A stretch of 64,000 bases of DNA from contig NC_063154.1 in assembly GCF_020921035.1 (NCBI RefSeq), forward strand, positions 6,014,001 to 6,078,000, written 5' to 3'. The position numbers and the translations under genes are program-made. This DNA comes from Rhodamnia argentea. Taxonomy: Eukaryota; Streptophyta; Magnoliopsida; Myrtales; Myrtaceae. This document shows, piece by piece, positions 24,251 to 37,114 of this stretch. A model generated the notes under the pieces. That model made no database searches, had not been told where the DNA came from, and saw only the letters and a program-made list of their open reading frames with translations. Each line of letters starts with the position of its first letter. The first letter of the stretch is position 1.

Positions 24251-25776
24251 CTAGAAATGCCCATTTGCCTGTTCGATTCCCTGAAAGTTTAAGTCTATGG
24301 TCTTCGGGCCTGGATTGAAGTCGGCCTGATATGGGCTGTTCAAGTCGAGTGTCGCCGGCAGTCCACATTTCTTCAGCTTGTAGCTTGTCTTTGGAGAACT
24401 TTTGCTAGATTGTTTTGCAACGAGACTATTATCATCGGAACTACTGCTGGCACATCTCTTCCTCCCTGTGGCTTTGTTGCATTTGTTCTGTGAAGGGGCT
24501 TCTTCTGGCCGTATGTTACTTAACCAAAGCTCGATTGAAGTCGGACTAAAGTTTTGCGTTTCGCCATGCTCATTGCCTTGTTGCTTCTCTTCGTTTCGAC
24601 CCGAACTCTCAGAAGAAGTTAACGAACTTTCTACTGAGCATATACCTTTCGATTGTTTCCTAACTGCATCACTGAGGCCTGAACTTCCTAATTCCGTCAG
24701 TTCGGACAAAGGAGAACCAGGGCAACCGGAGCTAACCATCGAAACTAATTGAGACAGTTCGGCTTTTGCAGCTTCGATGCCAACTGAGGAATTATTGTAC
24801 CGAGCTAATGTTTCCTGGGCTTTTCTTAGTACCGATTGGAGATACTTGCCTTGAGCTTCGATGCGTAGCTGCAAATGCTTCTGCACCTGAGAGGAAAGTG
24901 GAACTATATTGGCATCTGTAGCAAGTTAAATGACTTGCATGAGAAAAACGCACATACTGGTCTTACCTCAATTTGTTCATGAAGTTTTCTCTGCACTTCC
25001 ATTTGCATTTGGTGAGCCTGAGCTATCTGCAAGCTTCTGGTACATGAACAGGATCGGTAAGTACATCCCTCTGTATAACCATTCCAATCACCCCATTATC
25101 AATACTGAATAAGTTGTGATATTGCAGTGAGTCTTACTCATTGCTTTGGAAGGTCGATGGATCGATTATTTTGGTATTTTGATCTTTGTCTGTACTCTGA
25201 ATCTCTTTGCTTTCTGCAATTAAGAGGCATAACAAGTTCGTCATTGAAATCAATTGAACACATGCTCTAAAGATTTGGATCATCAGTCAGCGGCTCAACC
25301 TGTTGCATAGAATTCACCTTCTTGCTTCGTGTCAATGCAGGACTCTGACTGTTGGCTTTTCCCAAGCCTGTACTTCTGCAGAAAAAAAGAAGCAAACTTT
25401 TCATTTAGCTTTCCCAATTGGTTCCTGCAACAATGATAACTGCAGCAATTTGAGGCATGAGAAATGCCTGTAAATGGCTCTTCAGGTGGTACAAAGTCAG
25501 TCCAGGAATGCCCATCGCTCTCATCAAACTTTTCGGGGTTGCCTCTGTCCACCACATAAAAACTCACGAACATCAGTTATGCACTCACGGACCGATGATT
25601 AAATCTCTCATTCTTATCCGCAAAACAATTGGGAATACACAAACTTAACTGTCGGCTCCACCCAGTTGCACGACCGCTTCGACGAACCGATGATGAAGCT
25701 CAGGAGTCCACTTCAACCTGGGCTTCGCATCAGTGGACAGCACCAGGCTCATCTTGTGATGATTCTGCAGACCCAT
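24251..25776 (-). CDS. PHL8: MYB-CC (GARP) transcription factor, PHL8-like
   Basis: Six exons on the minus strand: 25650-25776, 25468-25544, 25300-25375, 25138-25213, 24967-25036, 24251-24886. They join in phase to 353 residues. The start at 25776 (MGLQNHHKMSLVLSTDAKPR) resembles Arabidopsis PHL8. The GARP DNA-binding domain is about residues 18-73 and includes LKWTPELHHRFVEAV and GLTLYHLKSHLQKYRLGKS. The MYB-CC coiled coil, about 120-165, includes AHQMQMEVQRKLHEQIEVQ and LRIEAQGKYLQSVL. PHR1-clade members bind GNATATNC (P1BS) as dimers and control phosphate-starvation genes; whether this member does so is inferred. The C-terminus has TLDLNSP and TIDLNFQ, DLN-type repressor-like motifs. Intron 2 uses a GC donor (CAG|GCATTT) with acceptor CTGCAG; all other introns are GT-AG. 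PHL8 orthology is my best match from memory. Confidence 0.88.
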
Positions 25777-26099
25777 TTGAGCTGCTGCTGCTTGTATGAT
25801 GGGACTGAGAGAGACAGAGTATGGATGATGACAGGAACATAAAACATAGGATTATGAGGGTTGTTTTGGGTGTCTGATCCTTCTTCTTCTCTCGGGTGTG
25901 GAGCTCTGGTCGTTTATGGGGAAGGGTGTGTCCCTGGTTCTCTATATAAAACGTGTGGAGTTGTTGTTGGGCTGTCCTATGTTCCTTCACTCCATATCTG
26001 GAAACATGAGTGGGGCAATGTTGGGGCAGGGGAATATATGCCCTCACTCACTCAGGTCTCTGGCTCCTGCCCTTTTCTTTACCAGTCCCTCTCAATCCA

Positions 26100-26190
26100 T
26101 ACCAACTTTTCTTTTCTAGAGAATTTTCTTTTCTTTTCTTTTCTTTTCTTTTCCCTTCTCCTCTTGCTTTCTTTCTTCTTTGACTTGAAA
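26100..26190. repeat. CT-rich tract upstream of MYB-CC gene
   Basis: Repeated TTTTC units followed by CTTTCTTTCTTC, about 330 bp upstream of the MYB-CC start. On the gene's strand it is a GA-rich tract, common in plant promoters. Confidence 0.5.
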
Positions 26191-26199
26191 GAGGGAGGG

Positions 26200-28020
26200 G
26201 TGGGATGGAGGGGAATCTCTGGGCGCAGCTAGAAATTAAAGAAAGCCCAACACACATCAATTTGATGGAGTCTCAAAAGGATAGAAAAGAAGGCCAAGAA
26301 ATAAAGTACATGGTTTGTTCCTGTCTTGCTGTCTTCCCACCTCTCTCTCTGCTTGATTCCCTGGTGAATGAGAGAGGCGTGGCCCACCAAGAGTCCATGC
26401 ATACAGTACAGCTTTCCTTAAACTTGAGAAAGCTTGGAGTGATCAAGGATGATAAAAATGAAACTAGAGGGGAATGCTGTGTTTTTTTCCCCTCTTCTTC
26501 TTGGATTAATGCTAGGTATGATGAGATTAATTTGCTGAATTAGCATGCTAATCTACGGTGACAATTTGCAAATGGCCTTTTCGACGAACGGGCCGTGTTC
26601 TACGGTATCTAATAGTATTCTTCCGGATCGCTCGGTGTATTGAAAAGATGATGCTCTCAAGGGACCTTAAACGCAGCATCTGGAAGAATCGGAAGACGAA
26701 AAACGGGTCCTCAATATCTTACAATGCTTCATCTTTCTAGCTGAACCCGTTCGGGATTGGTGATGATGTTGGCAGATTCCTTTTGTTCTTAGCAAAGGAG
26801 GATAGCGATGAATGAATCAAACTTTGGTCTTATTCATTTATTTATTCATTCGCTGTCCAACAGCACCTGACCTTACCTAATGCTTTTCTTGACAAAGTAT
26901 TCACACCAGAAAAAGAGAAGGGGGAATCGAGTCGGCCCTCTTATCTCTCCCAGAACTCCCTTTTTTTTTTTTCTTTTCTTTTCTTTTCCTTTTTTTTCCG
27001 AAAACGTCGAAAAAGAAGTCGTTTTCAATCAATCTTCACCATCATACCGAAGCGAACACTCGAGTTCCTTATAACCCGATCGAGTTCACATATCTTTTCG
27101 TAGAAAAATTGAAGACCAAACATCTGTTTCTTCTTTTCTTCTTGTGGTGAAAATATCCAAAGAGGAAGAGAATCTCGGCCCCGGGCCCTTCGCACAACCT
27201 GTCAAACAATGGCATTATTCTACTTGCCAACCACAAACTCACTGTACATTTTAACACCGCGATGCACCGCCATCAGCTACATAACATTCGATGGCGAGCC
27301 GACCGGATAATGAATACATCGAGGTCAATCTATTCGATAAACCCTTCTTCTTTTTTCACGTGTTAAATTTACATTATCTGGCAAATCCTTTTCCCCCATA
27401 AGAGACAATGTTCTTATTTACTCCCTCTTGGCTTCAGAAATCAGATGCCCAGAAGAAAGATCTCACGTTCTAAACTTGGATTAGAGATTGGAAGGAGCGT
27501 CCCCCCCACTCTATGAAGTGACAAAAGGGCACAAGTTCTATGGCTTTTCCCACTTTCTTTGCCACATAAAATGCAATCAAAGAAATGAATTGTGTGATAA
27601 AGAAACTTATATTCCAAAGTGGGGGGAAGTGCATGTGCTTTATTAGCCTGTATTCCACACCACTATTTCCACCAAAGAGAAAGAGGGGTGCCAAAAGAAA
27701 AAGAAGATAAAAACATGTCATTGGCCAACAAAAGATCGTGTAAAAGTCAAATTGAATCAGATCGATCTTTTAAGGGTTTTCCTTTGGGTTGTTGTCGTGT
27801 TGATCGCCGGAATCAAAATCCAATGATTGATCACTTCCCCCCCTTCCCCAAAAGCACTGCCTTCTCGGTGCCGCACATTCACTTGGTCCGAAACATTCAT
27901 CACTATGTTTCCTTAGCGCTATCCTATGTTGTTCACAATTTAATTAAAAGTATAGTGTGATGTTGTAGTTTATCTGCATTTTGATCTGAGTACCCTAATG
28001 TACATATACGTGCATTCTTA
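26200..28020. other. Intergenic, no gene seen
   Basis: It holds pyrimidine tracts (26945-27000) and short frames only. No recognisable coding or RNA feature. Confidence 0.4.
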
Positions 28021-28026
28021 ACGCGG

Positions 28027-28205
28027 GGTGAGTTTGTTTCACGAAAAACTCAAGATTTGGAAAAAAAAAAAAATCAAAAAACGATCGATTGTATCGCTTA
28101 CTAAAATGGATGAATGAAAAAATATTTTTATCACTCGCGAAAATAGTTTGTCATTGATTGTTATCCATAATAAAAATATTTCTCGTCAACTAATTTTCTC
28201 TAAAA
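28027..28205. mobile_element. MITE family A, truncated copy
   Basis: It starts GAGTTTGTTTCACGAAAAAC and continues with GCTTACTAAAATGGATGAATG and AAAATATTTCTCGTC, as in the 9-10 kb copies. The right terminus with GAGCC is missing. Confidence 0.45.
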
Positions 28206-28648
28206 ATTAGTCGGGTATGGTTTGACCTATTCCCTAATCTTTTGTAGCGGGCTTGATATTGGCCTTTGTTTTCCGGACATGCGGCAACCCGTCATTAGCT
28301 CTTGCCCTCCTTACACGAGGCAAGTGTCATCGGTTTTTTGTCCACCCGAAGTGCGACCACCTATCCACCATCCATTTCGGGCACAAAGGATTACCACATG
28401 GCACATGGTAATGGTTTGATCCATTCCGCCAACCAGCATAAACTCGTCACTATAAGTCCATAGGTACCTCATTAGTTCATTCATTTGGGACGTTTCGGTT
28501 GTTGATGCTCGACTTTTGGACTTGGATGGCGAACTTTTGTGAAAGTTTACGCAACAAGCTTCTAGCGACTCGATACTCTTCACCTAACACTTCACATTCA
28601 AGTTCACTACAATTGCTTGCGCCTCCTCTCATGCTCGTCCTGATGGGA

Positions 28649-29400
28649 CAATTTTCCGAAAAATCTTAAACCTATTATACGACAATTAATTCAGCTCTAA
28701 ACTTTTTAATTGCTTCAATTTTGTCATAAACATTTTGATGATTAGCCAATTCATTCCTAGATCTTTCAATTGTACCAATTTAGTCTTAAACTTTTTGACC
28801 ATTTATCAATTTAGCCCTTCTGGCTAATTTTGACGGGAAATCCCCGACGTAGCATTCTAGTCAACGCCAACCGCCCTACATGGCACGGCTGTCGCTAACG
28901 TGGAATTTTTTGTAATTTTTTTTATCTCCTTAAATTTTTCTTCCTCTTTTATATTTTTTTGATTTTGTGTTTTTCTTTTTTATTGTTTCTCTTTTTCCCT
29001 ATGTCGGATGTCGCTAACATGGATGATTTTGATTTTACAAAAAAAAAATTGCCTTTTTAATTTTTTCTTCGTCTTTTTATATTTTTATATTTTGTTTTTT
29101 TTTCCCTTTTTTATTGTTTCCCTTTTTCCGTCTGTCGGCCATCGTTGGGCTGGGGCCCGCGAGGGCAACCAGTGACCTCCATGGGCCATCGATGAGTCCT
29201 GGCGATGGCCGATGGGAGGGAAAAAAGGAAAAGGAAGAAGAAAAAAAAAGTCATAAAATTTAAAAAAAAAATGCAAAAATTATTCATGTCATCGGCAATC
29301 ATGCCAAATAGGACAGTCGGCGCTGACTACATCATCACGTTAGCGATTTGCGATGAGAATTAGCTGGAAGGATTAAATTAGTAAATGGCGAAAAGGCTCG
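28649..29400. repeat. GC-cored repeat, family B
   Basis: The left end GGGACAATTTTCCGAAAAATC is followed by AAACCTATTATACGACAATT. A core with GGCCATCGATGAG lies near 29140-29220, and the right part reads GGAAGGATTAAATTAGTAAATGG. The left terminus matches, in reverse, the right terminus at 43770-43807 (GGAAAATTATCGAAAAAGTC), which defines the family ends. Confidence 0.5.
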
Positions 29401-29574
29401 AGATTAAAAAAGAAAAAGAAAAAGAAAAAATCCTCACCTCCTTTTTAAGGGCCAAACTAAAAACCCTCCCTCCAAAGAAAGGGATATAAAAGAAAATTGT
29501 TGACAAGCATGTATTTGGCTTGTGGCCCTAAAACATTGACAAAACAAGAGAAAAGGTGCCAAGTGAAGCACGCA

Positions 29575-29900
29575 ATTTCTCTCTCTCTTTTTCCCATCAA
29601 GCTCCTGGCTGTACTTGAAGCTCAACTTTTTCTTCTCCTTCTTCTTCTCCTTCTCTCCCTTTCCCTTTAATATTATTCCATAACGAGTAAAGTAGATTCT
29701 GGGATGATGCCCTAATGGCCCCCTCCTCCTGTCTTGTTGAATCAAAAAGTCGTCTCAAACAACTAAAGAGAAAGAGAAAGAGAAAGAGAAAGAGAGAGAG
29801 AGAGAGAGATAGCTCTCCCCCCTCCTTCCTCATCGATTTGCTTGCGTATTACTATTATTATTATTATTCCTTCTCTCTCTCTCTCTCTCTCTCTCCCACG
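29575..29900. repeat. Low-complexity cluster (CTT/CCTT, GA, ATT, CT)
   Basis: In order: CTTCTTCTCC tract, AGAGAA repeats running into (GA)n at 29790-29809, (ATT)n near 29853-29866, (CT)n at 29873-29895. No gene follows within 6 kb on the plus strand. The look is that of a plant leader, but no coding exon is seen nearby. Confidence 0.6.
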
Positions 29901-30339
29901 CACAAAGTCCAAAGGCAAAGAAAGGTGGGGGAGGATGGATGAGATGAGAAGAACATAATGGCCTCAGGAATCAGGGCAAAAGCGGAGACACAAAAAGGGC
30001 AGCAGTCGCCATCTCCTCTCCACCCCCCCGCCGGGGAAAAGAATATAATTGAAACTCTAGTGCTTTTGAGATATGTGCGTGGCGTGGTGATTTTTTACAC
30101 ACCTGCCGCGCGATAATGACGAGAGCTTCACGTCACTAAGTAAGGAGAGCTTATCAAAGAGTTGCTGTGAAGGTAAAGGATCAGAGATGCAAATAGGAAA
30201 TTGGTGGTAACCCACTAGAAGTGGAATGGAAACGGCAGAAAAAGAAAAGAAATGGAACTAGTCTCGTCATTTTTGCGCGATCGAATCTCTCCCCAAAGGA
30301 TATATCACGAGACGCCATCGACAGCCTCAAGCTCAAGGT

Positions 30340-30780
30340 CGCCGACGGCCATCGTCGGTAGACTCGTCAGACGGATGGGGTTTGAATCGGGTCATAGATG
30401 GCCCGACCCTAATAAACCCGTTTAACCCGTTTATGACCAATTTGTTGCGACCCGACTCATACCCGACCCGACACATATTCCTAATATATTTTCATATTTT
30501 ATCGAATTCAGAAAAATACATACTCAAATTGAGATGAGGGTGAAAAGTGAGTGATTGAGCGATCAAGTGAGGATGAAAGTGGTGAATTGCGTCTAAGTAA
30601 ATTGTAAACTAATTTATGACCCATTCACAATCCATTTGTGACTTATTTAACACTCATATTATATTTAAACTTATTCATGCTCCATTTGTTGAATATAACT
30701 AATATAATAACTCCCATCATCATAAATGAGCTAAAAAATATGTGTATGACCTATTTTAACTGGTCTAATCATCGGCGATC
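30340..30780. repeat. Degenerate GACCCG/ATGACCCA repeat
   Basis: ACCCGACCC and TTTATGACCCATT motifs recur, with an AT-rich middle. A related degenerate stretch is at 47240-47580 (GGATCATAAACCAATT). Possibly an old MITE; no ends could be fixed. Confidence 0.3.
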
Positions 30781-32356
30781 TCTTATCCGATAAGATCGAG
30801 GATTGTTGGGGCGGCAACTGGTTGAGGAGTTTGGAGAGGGCGGCCAGCGCAGAGAGTCGTTGGTTTCCAATCATGGGCTCGTTCATGGTTGAGACAAGAG
30901 AGCTTCTTAATCTTTGGAATTAGGGTTTTCTGGTATCGTCATAATTCACTACGTGCAACTTTTGATCCTCTAAACGGGAAGAAACGGCATTTCAACAGTG
31001 ACAACAATAACCACAACATGGAACCATCTCGGGCAATCGATTTCTGCTTTTAGAAAAACAAAGGAAAAAACCTTTTTTCTCCATTGTTAACGACACGATT
31101 ACATGGCTCAACGAAGAAAAATAAACCCGACCTGATACCTAATGACAATATCAGACATGAACAAAGATGTTTGCCCTACAAAAAGTTCTCATCTCAGCGC
31201 CAAAACGACACGATTAGCTGGCAGTAAATTGTCCATTTCGAGCTTCAACGAGATTTAAAAAGACTCTGATCTTGCGGGAAGATGTGAATTACTTGCAATA
31301 TTCTCGAACGAGTCAGATCATCAGAAATGGCCACATTCTGCTTCGACCCGTGATGTGGACAACGTGTTTGGAGCCTGTACTGAGAGGAGAGCACATCCTC
31401 ATCACTGACCCCACGATTCCATTAATGGGGACGAAATAGAATCATGCACAAAATATTCGCCCCCCCCCCAATTATTTAGGCCAAATTCGCCTTGCCCTAA
31501 ATAATTGCTTCACCCTGTGTTATGTCCTGAAAATAATTTTTCCCTTGTTATGATTCTTTTTCCACTTTGGACCAACATATCTCGTACACCTGCTCGAGTC
31601 ACGGAAACTGTCCAATCAGCCCTAAAACTGTCGGCACACCGCCACGTCAGCGGTTTCCAGACAAAAGCTGGCCGAAAGAATTATGTTAGTATCTCGCGGG
31701 CGAATATTTAGGACTCAGTTGATAAAATTGAAAAATATTTAAGAAGAAATTGATATGCATACAATAAATTTAGGATTGATTGGGAGATTTTTTTCTGCTG
31801 AAGCTAATAAGAATGCCCCCACCATTTTTCGGAAACCCGTTGCCCTATTGGATGCCAGAAAGATGATCGTGAATTTGGAATCTGAGAGATGTGTTGGTAT
31901 GTGCTTAATAATTGCAATAAGATTCTAGAAATTGCTCTTTCTTCTTTTCTTTTTTCTTTTTCTTTTCCCCATCTTTCCCATCAAATCAACAAAGAGGGAA
32001 CAAAAGCCATGATTTTCTTTGCCACTCACGCTTCAAAGCAGATAGAACTCAAATCATGGAGTCCACTAAACATAGACAAAGTAAAATCAATCAATTCCCA
32101 GTAAATAGGAAACCTAGACAAGAATCTCACCAGAAAAGAAATGGAAGATGAGTACTGGTTTATCATTATATCAAAACTCGACTAATCTGAAGAGGGTTTT
32201 GTAAATTTCCGATTTCAGTTCATTATACACATTACTCATGTGTTACAAACCTTTTTTATTTTTTTTGGTTCATGAAAAATTTCAGGAGATAATTTATCTT
32301 GTCGATACGATGAAATTTAGTTACATGCCAGTACTAATAGCTTTTTGTCTCATTAC

Positions 32357-32560
32357 ATTGTGAAAAATTGTCCAATCGGTCTTAAACCTATTATACGGAT
32401 GTCAATTCAGTCCTAAATTCTTTTAATTTGACCAATTAAGTCCTCAACATTTGCGTGCAATTCCAATGTAGTTCTTCCGGATAATTTTCGCCTGAAACCA
32501 CCAACGTAGCGGTCCAGTCATCGCCGGCCGTCCAATTTTGCCAAAGATTCTTCCAAAATG
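32357..32560. repeat. GC-cored repeat, family B, left-end fragment
   Basis: AAAAATTGTCCAATCGGTC then AAACCTATTATACGGATGTC repeats the left end of the 28649-29400 element with substitutions. The right half is missing. Confidence 0.45.
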
Positions 32561-32839
32561 TTGCCATACAATTTCATGTTCTTTTGTTGAATGTAAGTAT
32601 AAGAAAGAGGCTAGTGGAAAAAAAGAGAATTCAAGATGCAAAAGAGAAAAAGAAAAGGATAAAAGCAAAATAAGTGCAGAGGACATAAATTAAAAAAAAA
32701 AATTTCACTTGTGAAATCTGGATTAATTAAGAAAACACTCTCCCTCTACAATAGTCAAATGTTGGTCAACCTCGTGGATTTTACAACTCGAATGAGTAGA
32801 GAGGCCTTTTCCACGGAAATAAGAGAAATGTTGCCCTTT

Positions 32840-35230
32840 GTTCATAAAAATTTAGTTCATTAATCGATGTATCAAATCATCATGGCCGATTCTCTAAAAT
32901 AGCGTACCTGTCAAACAAGTCGATTATAGTCTGGCACATCATGTAATAAACCACTCTCATACGAACGATGTCTGTGAACTTAACATTGCTCTTCATGTAA
33001 GGTCTGAAGCGCTTCATATAAATATCTTTCGAACTGAACTATTATTCTGTCGTCCCGTGAGCTTATCTTAGTCACCGTAACTATCGTTACGTCGATTGAG
33101 TGCACATCGGTGGTCCTATTTTCCAACACCGCTAAAGCGCAATAGTTTTGGCTCGGGTCTTGTCGGATTTCGTTCTTTACCTATTTTGAGGTGGATTTTG
33201 TCATGAGAATCGAAAAGAGACGATCTTTATCTCTATTTTGCCCTAATTCAGGAATAGGGCTTTCCCTATTGGGCCATTCACTTTCAAGAGTTTAGTTCTT
33301 TTCTGCCTTTAATGGGTTTACATTACACTAAGAGGAGTCATTTCCAACCCCACAAGGCCGTATTGGGCCCAGCCGCTCGTACAAATTGGAGTTCGGTAAT
33401 AATTAGCACAATTAGTCAATTATTTAATATGACCGGACGTTTTAATGACTCTCGTTTTCATTTGGATCAACGGTTGAGATGATAGAGATACCATACGGAA
33501 GTACCCACGAGGATAGAAGATCTGTGTCCTTACATTAATGAGCAATACTCGGAGGGGCTGTCGAATGACGATTAATTTCGAACTTGTAGTGAAATTCGTG
33601 GCACTCGAATCTAATTAAGGGGTCGGTTTGGAGAACCTAATTATCAAGAAATTGGACGATAGTAAAGTTAACGTGGATCGAGATAATGTTGTACATCATA
33701 AGCTTCGTGCCATTACCTCGTTTTTCGCCTAACACTGCCAATCGAGAACTATCTTTTGCTATTTACTCTACGGACCTTCCCACTTGATTGAGAAAGGCAA
33801 TCGACATGTACCTCGATTTTTATAGCGAACGAGGGAGCTCAACGAGTGTACAGCCCTTAATTTCCAGCGACCAAATACTCGTCAGCTCTTCGTTTGATGA
33901 AGTTGTGAGATCCTCATCGAGCACGCGATTTGCTAAGCGATTCGCATCCGCATAAGGTCGAAGAAGGATTAATGGGTTCGGGGCGACGCTAGATTAACCA
34001 CGTAAACAAAAGATGTTGTGCTTTGTGATTGCACACGACCTTGCTTAATCCTTGATTGCGCTTCTTGAGTTAAAGAGGCTACGTAAGGTTCGGACCTAAA
34101 TTCCGATCCGTCAAAATAAAATTCTACGTGTATAATTGTTGTTACGAGCTCTTCAGGTAAAGCTGGTAATACACGAGAGAAACTGGTCTTCCGGTCGTTT
34201 TAGCGAGAGCACCCAAATGATAGAGTCGTGATTTCTTACATGGGACAAATAGAGTTGATACTAAGGATAAAGTTTACAACAGTTTTGAGGCTTTGAGCCC
34301 CACCTCACCGATTCTTCAAGCTCGTTTCCTGGGGCCAGTGTGGCCCATGGTCGACCCTAACAATCATTTCCGAGTCTGCCCATGCGATAAATGTTATAGT
34401 TAATAATGTGATCCCACGTTAACGAAATATCGACATTTAATCTCATAAGCGTTATATTATGCACATTAATTTACGTGAGAACCGCATCACCCACAGTTTT
34501 GATGGAAGACGGTTACCTAAAAGGGTCGAACGATAATTTTTAAAAGGATCGTCTCACCCAAACCCCCTCAATTAGTCGGACATCAGTTACGTCGTCGGTT
34601 CCTCTTTGAGAATGTACGTTACAAAGAATACACACCATCATTATCAGAGAGGGACAATTGGCTAGAAGCATTCCGTCTTGTCAATCGTTCATCGCACGTA
34701 TCCGTATTCGTTCGTCTTCATCAATGGTTGGAGGTATGTAATCAATCATTCCCGTTTTGTCGATCGTTCAACGTATGCATCCGTATTCATCCATCTTCAT
34801 GAATGGCCAGAGGTATGTAATCAATTCTGCACGTTTCCGCATTCATTCACGATTACGCGCGAGTTTCGTTCGTGACTTCAAAAATCGGAATCGTTATTTT
34901 CTCTGAATTAAATCCAACGATAAAAAACTACTTAAAATAGATATGTAACGGTCCCTATCCAATCAAACCGATCTCGATGCTTTAAAATCGACCATCTGTC
35001 CAAATCAATCCATCGCACCGTCCAAATTCTCTAGACCCAACCTAACTAATTCAATGAGTAATTTGGAGAAGACCATCAGATCTCAATGGATGGCCCTATC
35101 GATTAGGGTTTTTCAAAAAATCGAATTGAACTAAATCATTGGCACCCTAATCGAGCCGTAGGATCGCCAAGGCGTCAATCGGGTATAATCTTAAACCATT
35201 TTTCGATCCTAGATGGTATACATTATTTTT
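32840..35230. other. Unrecognised intergenic sequence
   Basis: About 2.4 kb with balanced composition and no open frame of note, unlike the AT-rich surroundings. It could be a decayed repeat of some kind, but I see no ends or coding parts and make no family call. It includes the 79-bp duplication listed separately. Confidence 0.3.
34680..34838 (+). repeat. Tandem duplication, period about 79 bp
   Basis: TCAATCGTTCATCGCACGTA at 34681 recurs as TCGATCGTTCAACGTATGCA at 34760, followed in both by CCGTATTC, CATCTTCAT-like and GAGGTATGTAATCAAT. The two units differ at roughly one base in six. Confidence 0.7.
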
Positions 35231-35239
35231 CCTTTTTTT

Positions 35240-36702
35240 CGGTAAATGAGTAATTTATGCTCAAAGATCATCATAATAAAAACAGGCCAAACCACTCCTC
35301 CTCTCTCCTCCCGTGGCGGCCAAACGTGTCGGTCACTCAAACAAATGCCAAAATCCTCACTAAAGCAGAGCCACGCCCACCACTAGAAGGCCTCCTCCAG
35401 AACACGTGCTTCCTCAGTGGGTCCCACCCACCGGTCCCACCTGGCAATTTACTATTGGCTGTCCCTCGGACTAATTTATCCACAGATTTTTGTTTTCATT
35501 TAATTGCCGATATTCTTTAATGAAAAAAGAGTAAAAAATCGGATATAATCTAGTAACATAAGTATGCAGATTTATGTTACTTGAAAATTCATCTAGAAAG
35601 GACCCAACTTAGAAATGTTAATATCAACCGGGATCATATGAGCCCAGATCATACCCACCGTTGGATGAGGTGGGATCGTGTAGGCATTATGTGATATAAC
35701 AATTCATGTGAGCCCAAGCTAAGTGCGGACGTCGACTTCTCTCAAACTCAAGCATAGTATGATAAATTGGCTCGAATTACCAACCAATTCAAAAGGAAAC
35801 AAGCTGAGGAACATAGTAGCAAATCAATTGAAACCGGGGGGATGTCTCATGCTTATTAAACGAGGGGCACGACATAAAGATTGATAAAAAGATAAGGAAT
35901 TAGAACGGATGTTATAACCATTTATGAGGATATTGTCAATAAATAAGCAGAGGTTTTTATCATGTTGTTTATTTAGATATGTATGAATTTCTCACGAGGT
36001 ACTTATTCAATTCATCTATGCACCAGGTGCACGTAATGTCACGTTGGGTTGGGTCGGGTCGATCATCCAGATTTTCGACTCACTTCGTCTATTAAGTTGG
36101 CATGATATTTCACAAGTATAATTCACCGAATTGTAACATTCTCTAGAGGTGAATGCATACAAGCCATGAACTTTAAGTGAGGAAGAAAAACAAGAACTTC
36201 TTGCTTTCACCATATTTCATGCAATGGAATTTAAAGGCGATTCTCTCTATTCTCATTGCCATTGTCGAAAACATGTTTCTCCTTGGTAGCAAACTTCCAG
36301 GCGACATGTCTAGACAATCTGGTATTCAGAGAACCACGCCCCAGGTGAAGCAAGAGCAAAAAGGTAAAGGCGATAAGGGAAGTCAACATATCGAACGAGC
36401 TTTGGAAATGGACAAAAGAGAAGGAAACGAGTGGGGATCGACACAGACAAAGAGAACAAGAGTTGGACAAAAGAGCACTATCTTTTTGCAAGCTGTGGGG
36501 GAATCGAACAGCATGAAAGATCTCAAGGGCCACACGAACTTGTGGCTCAGAAATTTCCCCCCGGTTTCTGATGTGGCATCTTCCCAACATGAGCTCGCAC
36601 TCGGCGGGGGGGGGTTCTTTTTCCACAGAGAGAGAAGCAAAGGCGGGCAGCTTATCTTGCTGAGATCAAGACAACAGAGCAAGAGCTGTAGCAGCGAGGA
36701 GA
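35240..36702. other. Upstream region of the CDF gene
   Basis: Intergenic, then probable promoter and leader. A 200-codon frame (36177-36779) overlaps CDF exon 1 in another frame and has no family features. Confidence 0.4.
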
Positions 36703-37072
36703 ATGTTGGAGATGAAAGATCCTGCTATAAAGCTGTTTGGGAAGACGATTTGGCTCCCGGTGAAGCGAGATGTTCTTGATGGGCCGTCCTGGGGAGCTGG
36801 AAAAGGTTCCGTTTCAGAAGCTGCTGGAGGTCCAGGAGCATGGGATCGCAGGGGCTCTGTCTCCGCTGATGTTGCTTCACGGGAACAGAGAGATGGAAGA
36901 GAAGCAGAGGAGACTCGTGGAGACAAGGTATTGGTAACTGACAATAAATTAGCTTCCTTCCATAAATTTCTCTTCCCTTCAATTGTCTAGTACTGCCTTT
37001 CTGGATTTGCGCATGCTTGAAATTTTAGTAGCTTGGTATGCCCTGAAGTTCGAGGGTAAACTCTGTTTCCGA

Positions 37073-37114
<42 letters not shown>

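Noticed and set aside
36177-36779. 200-codon frame upstream of the CDF gene
   Set aside because: It overlaps CDF exon 1 in another frame and shows no domain; probably leader and promoter.
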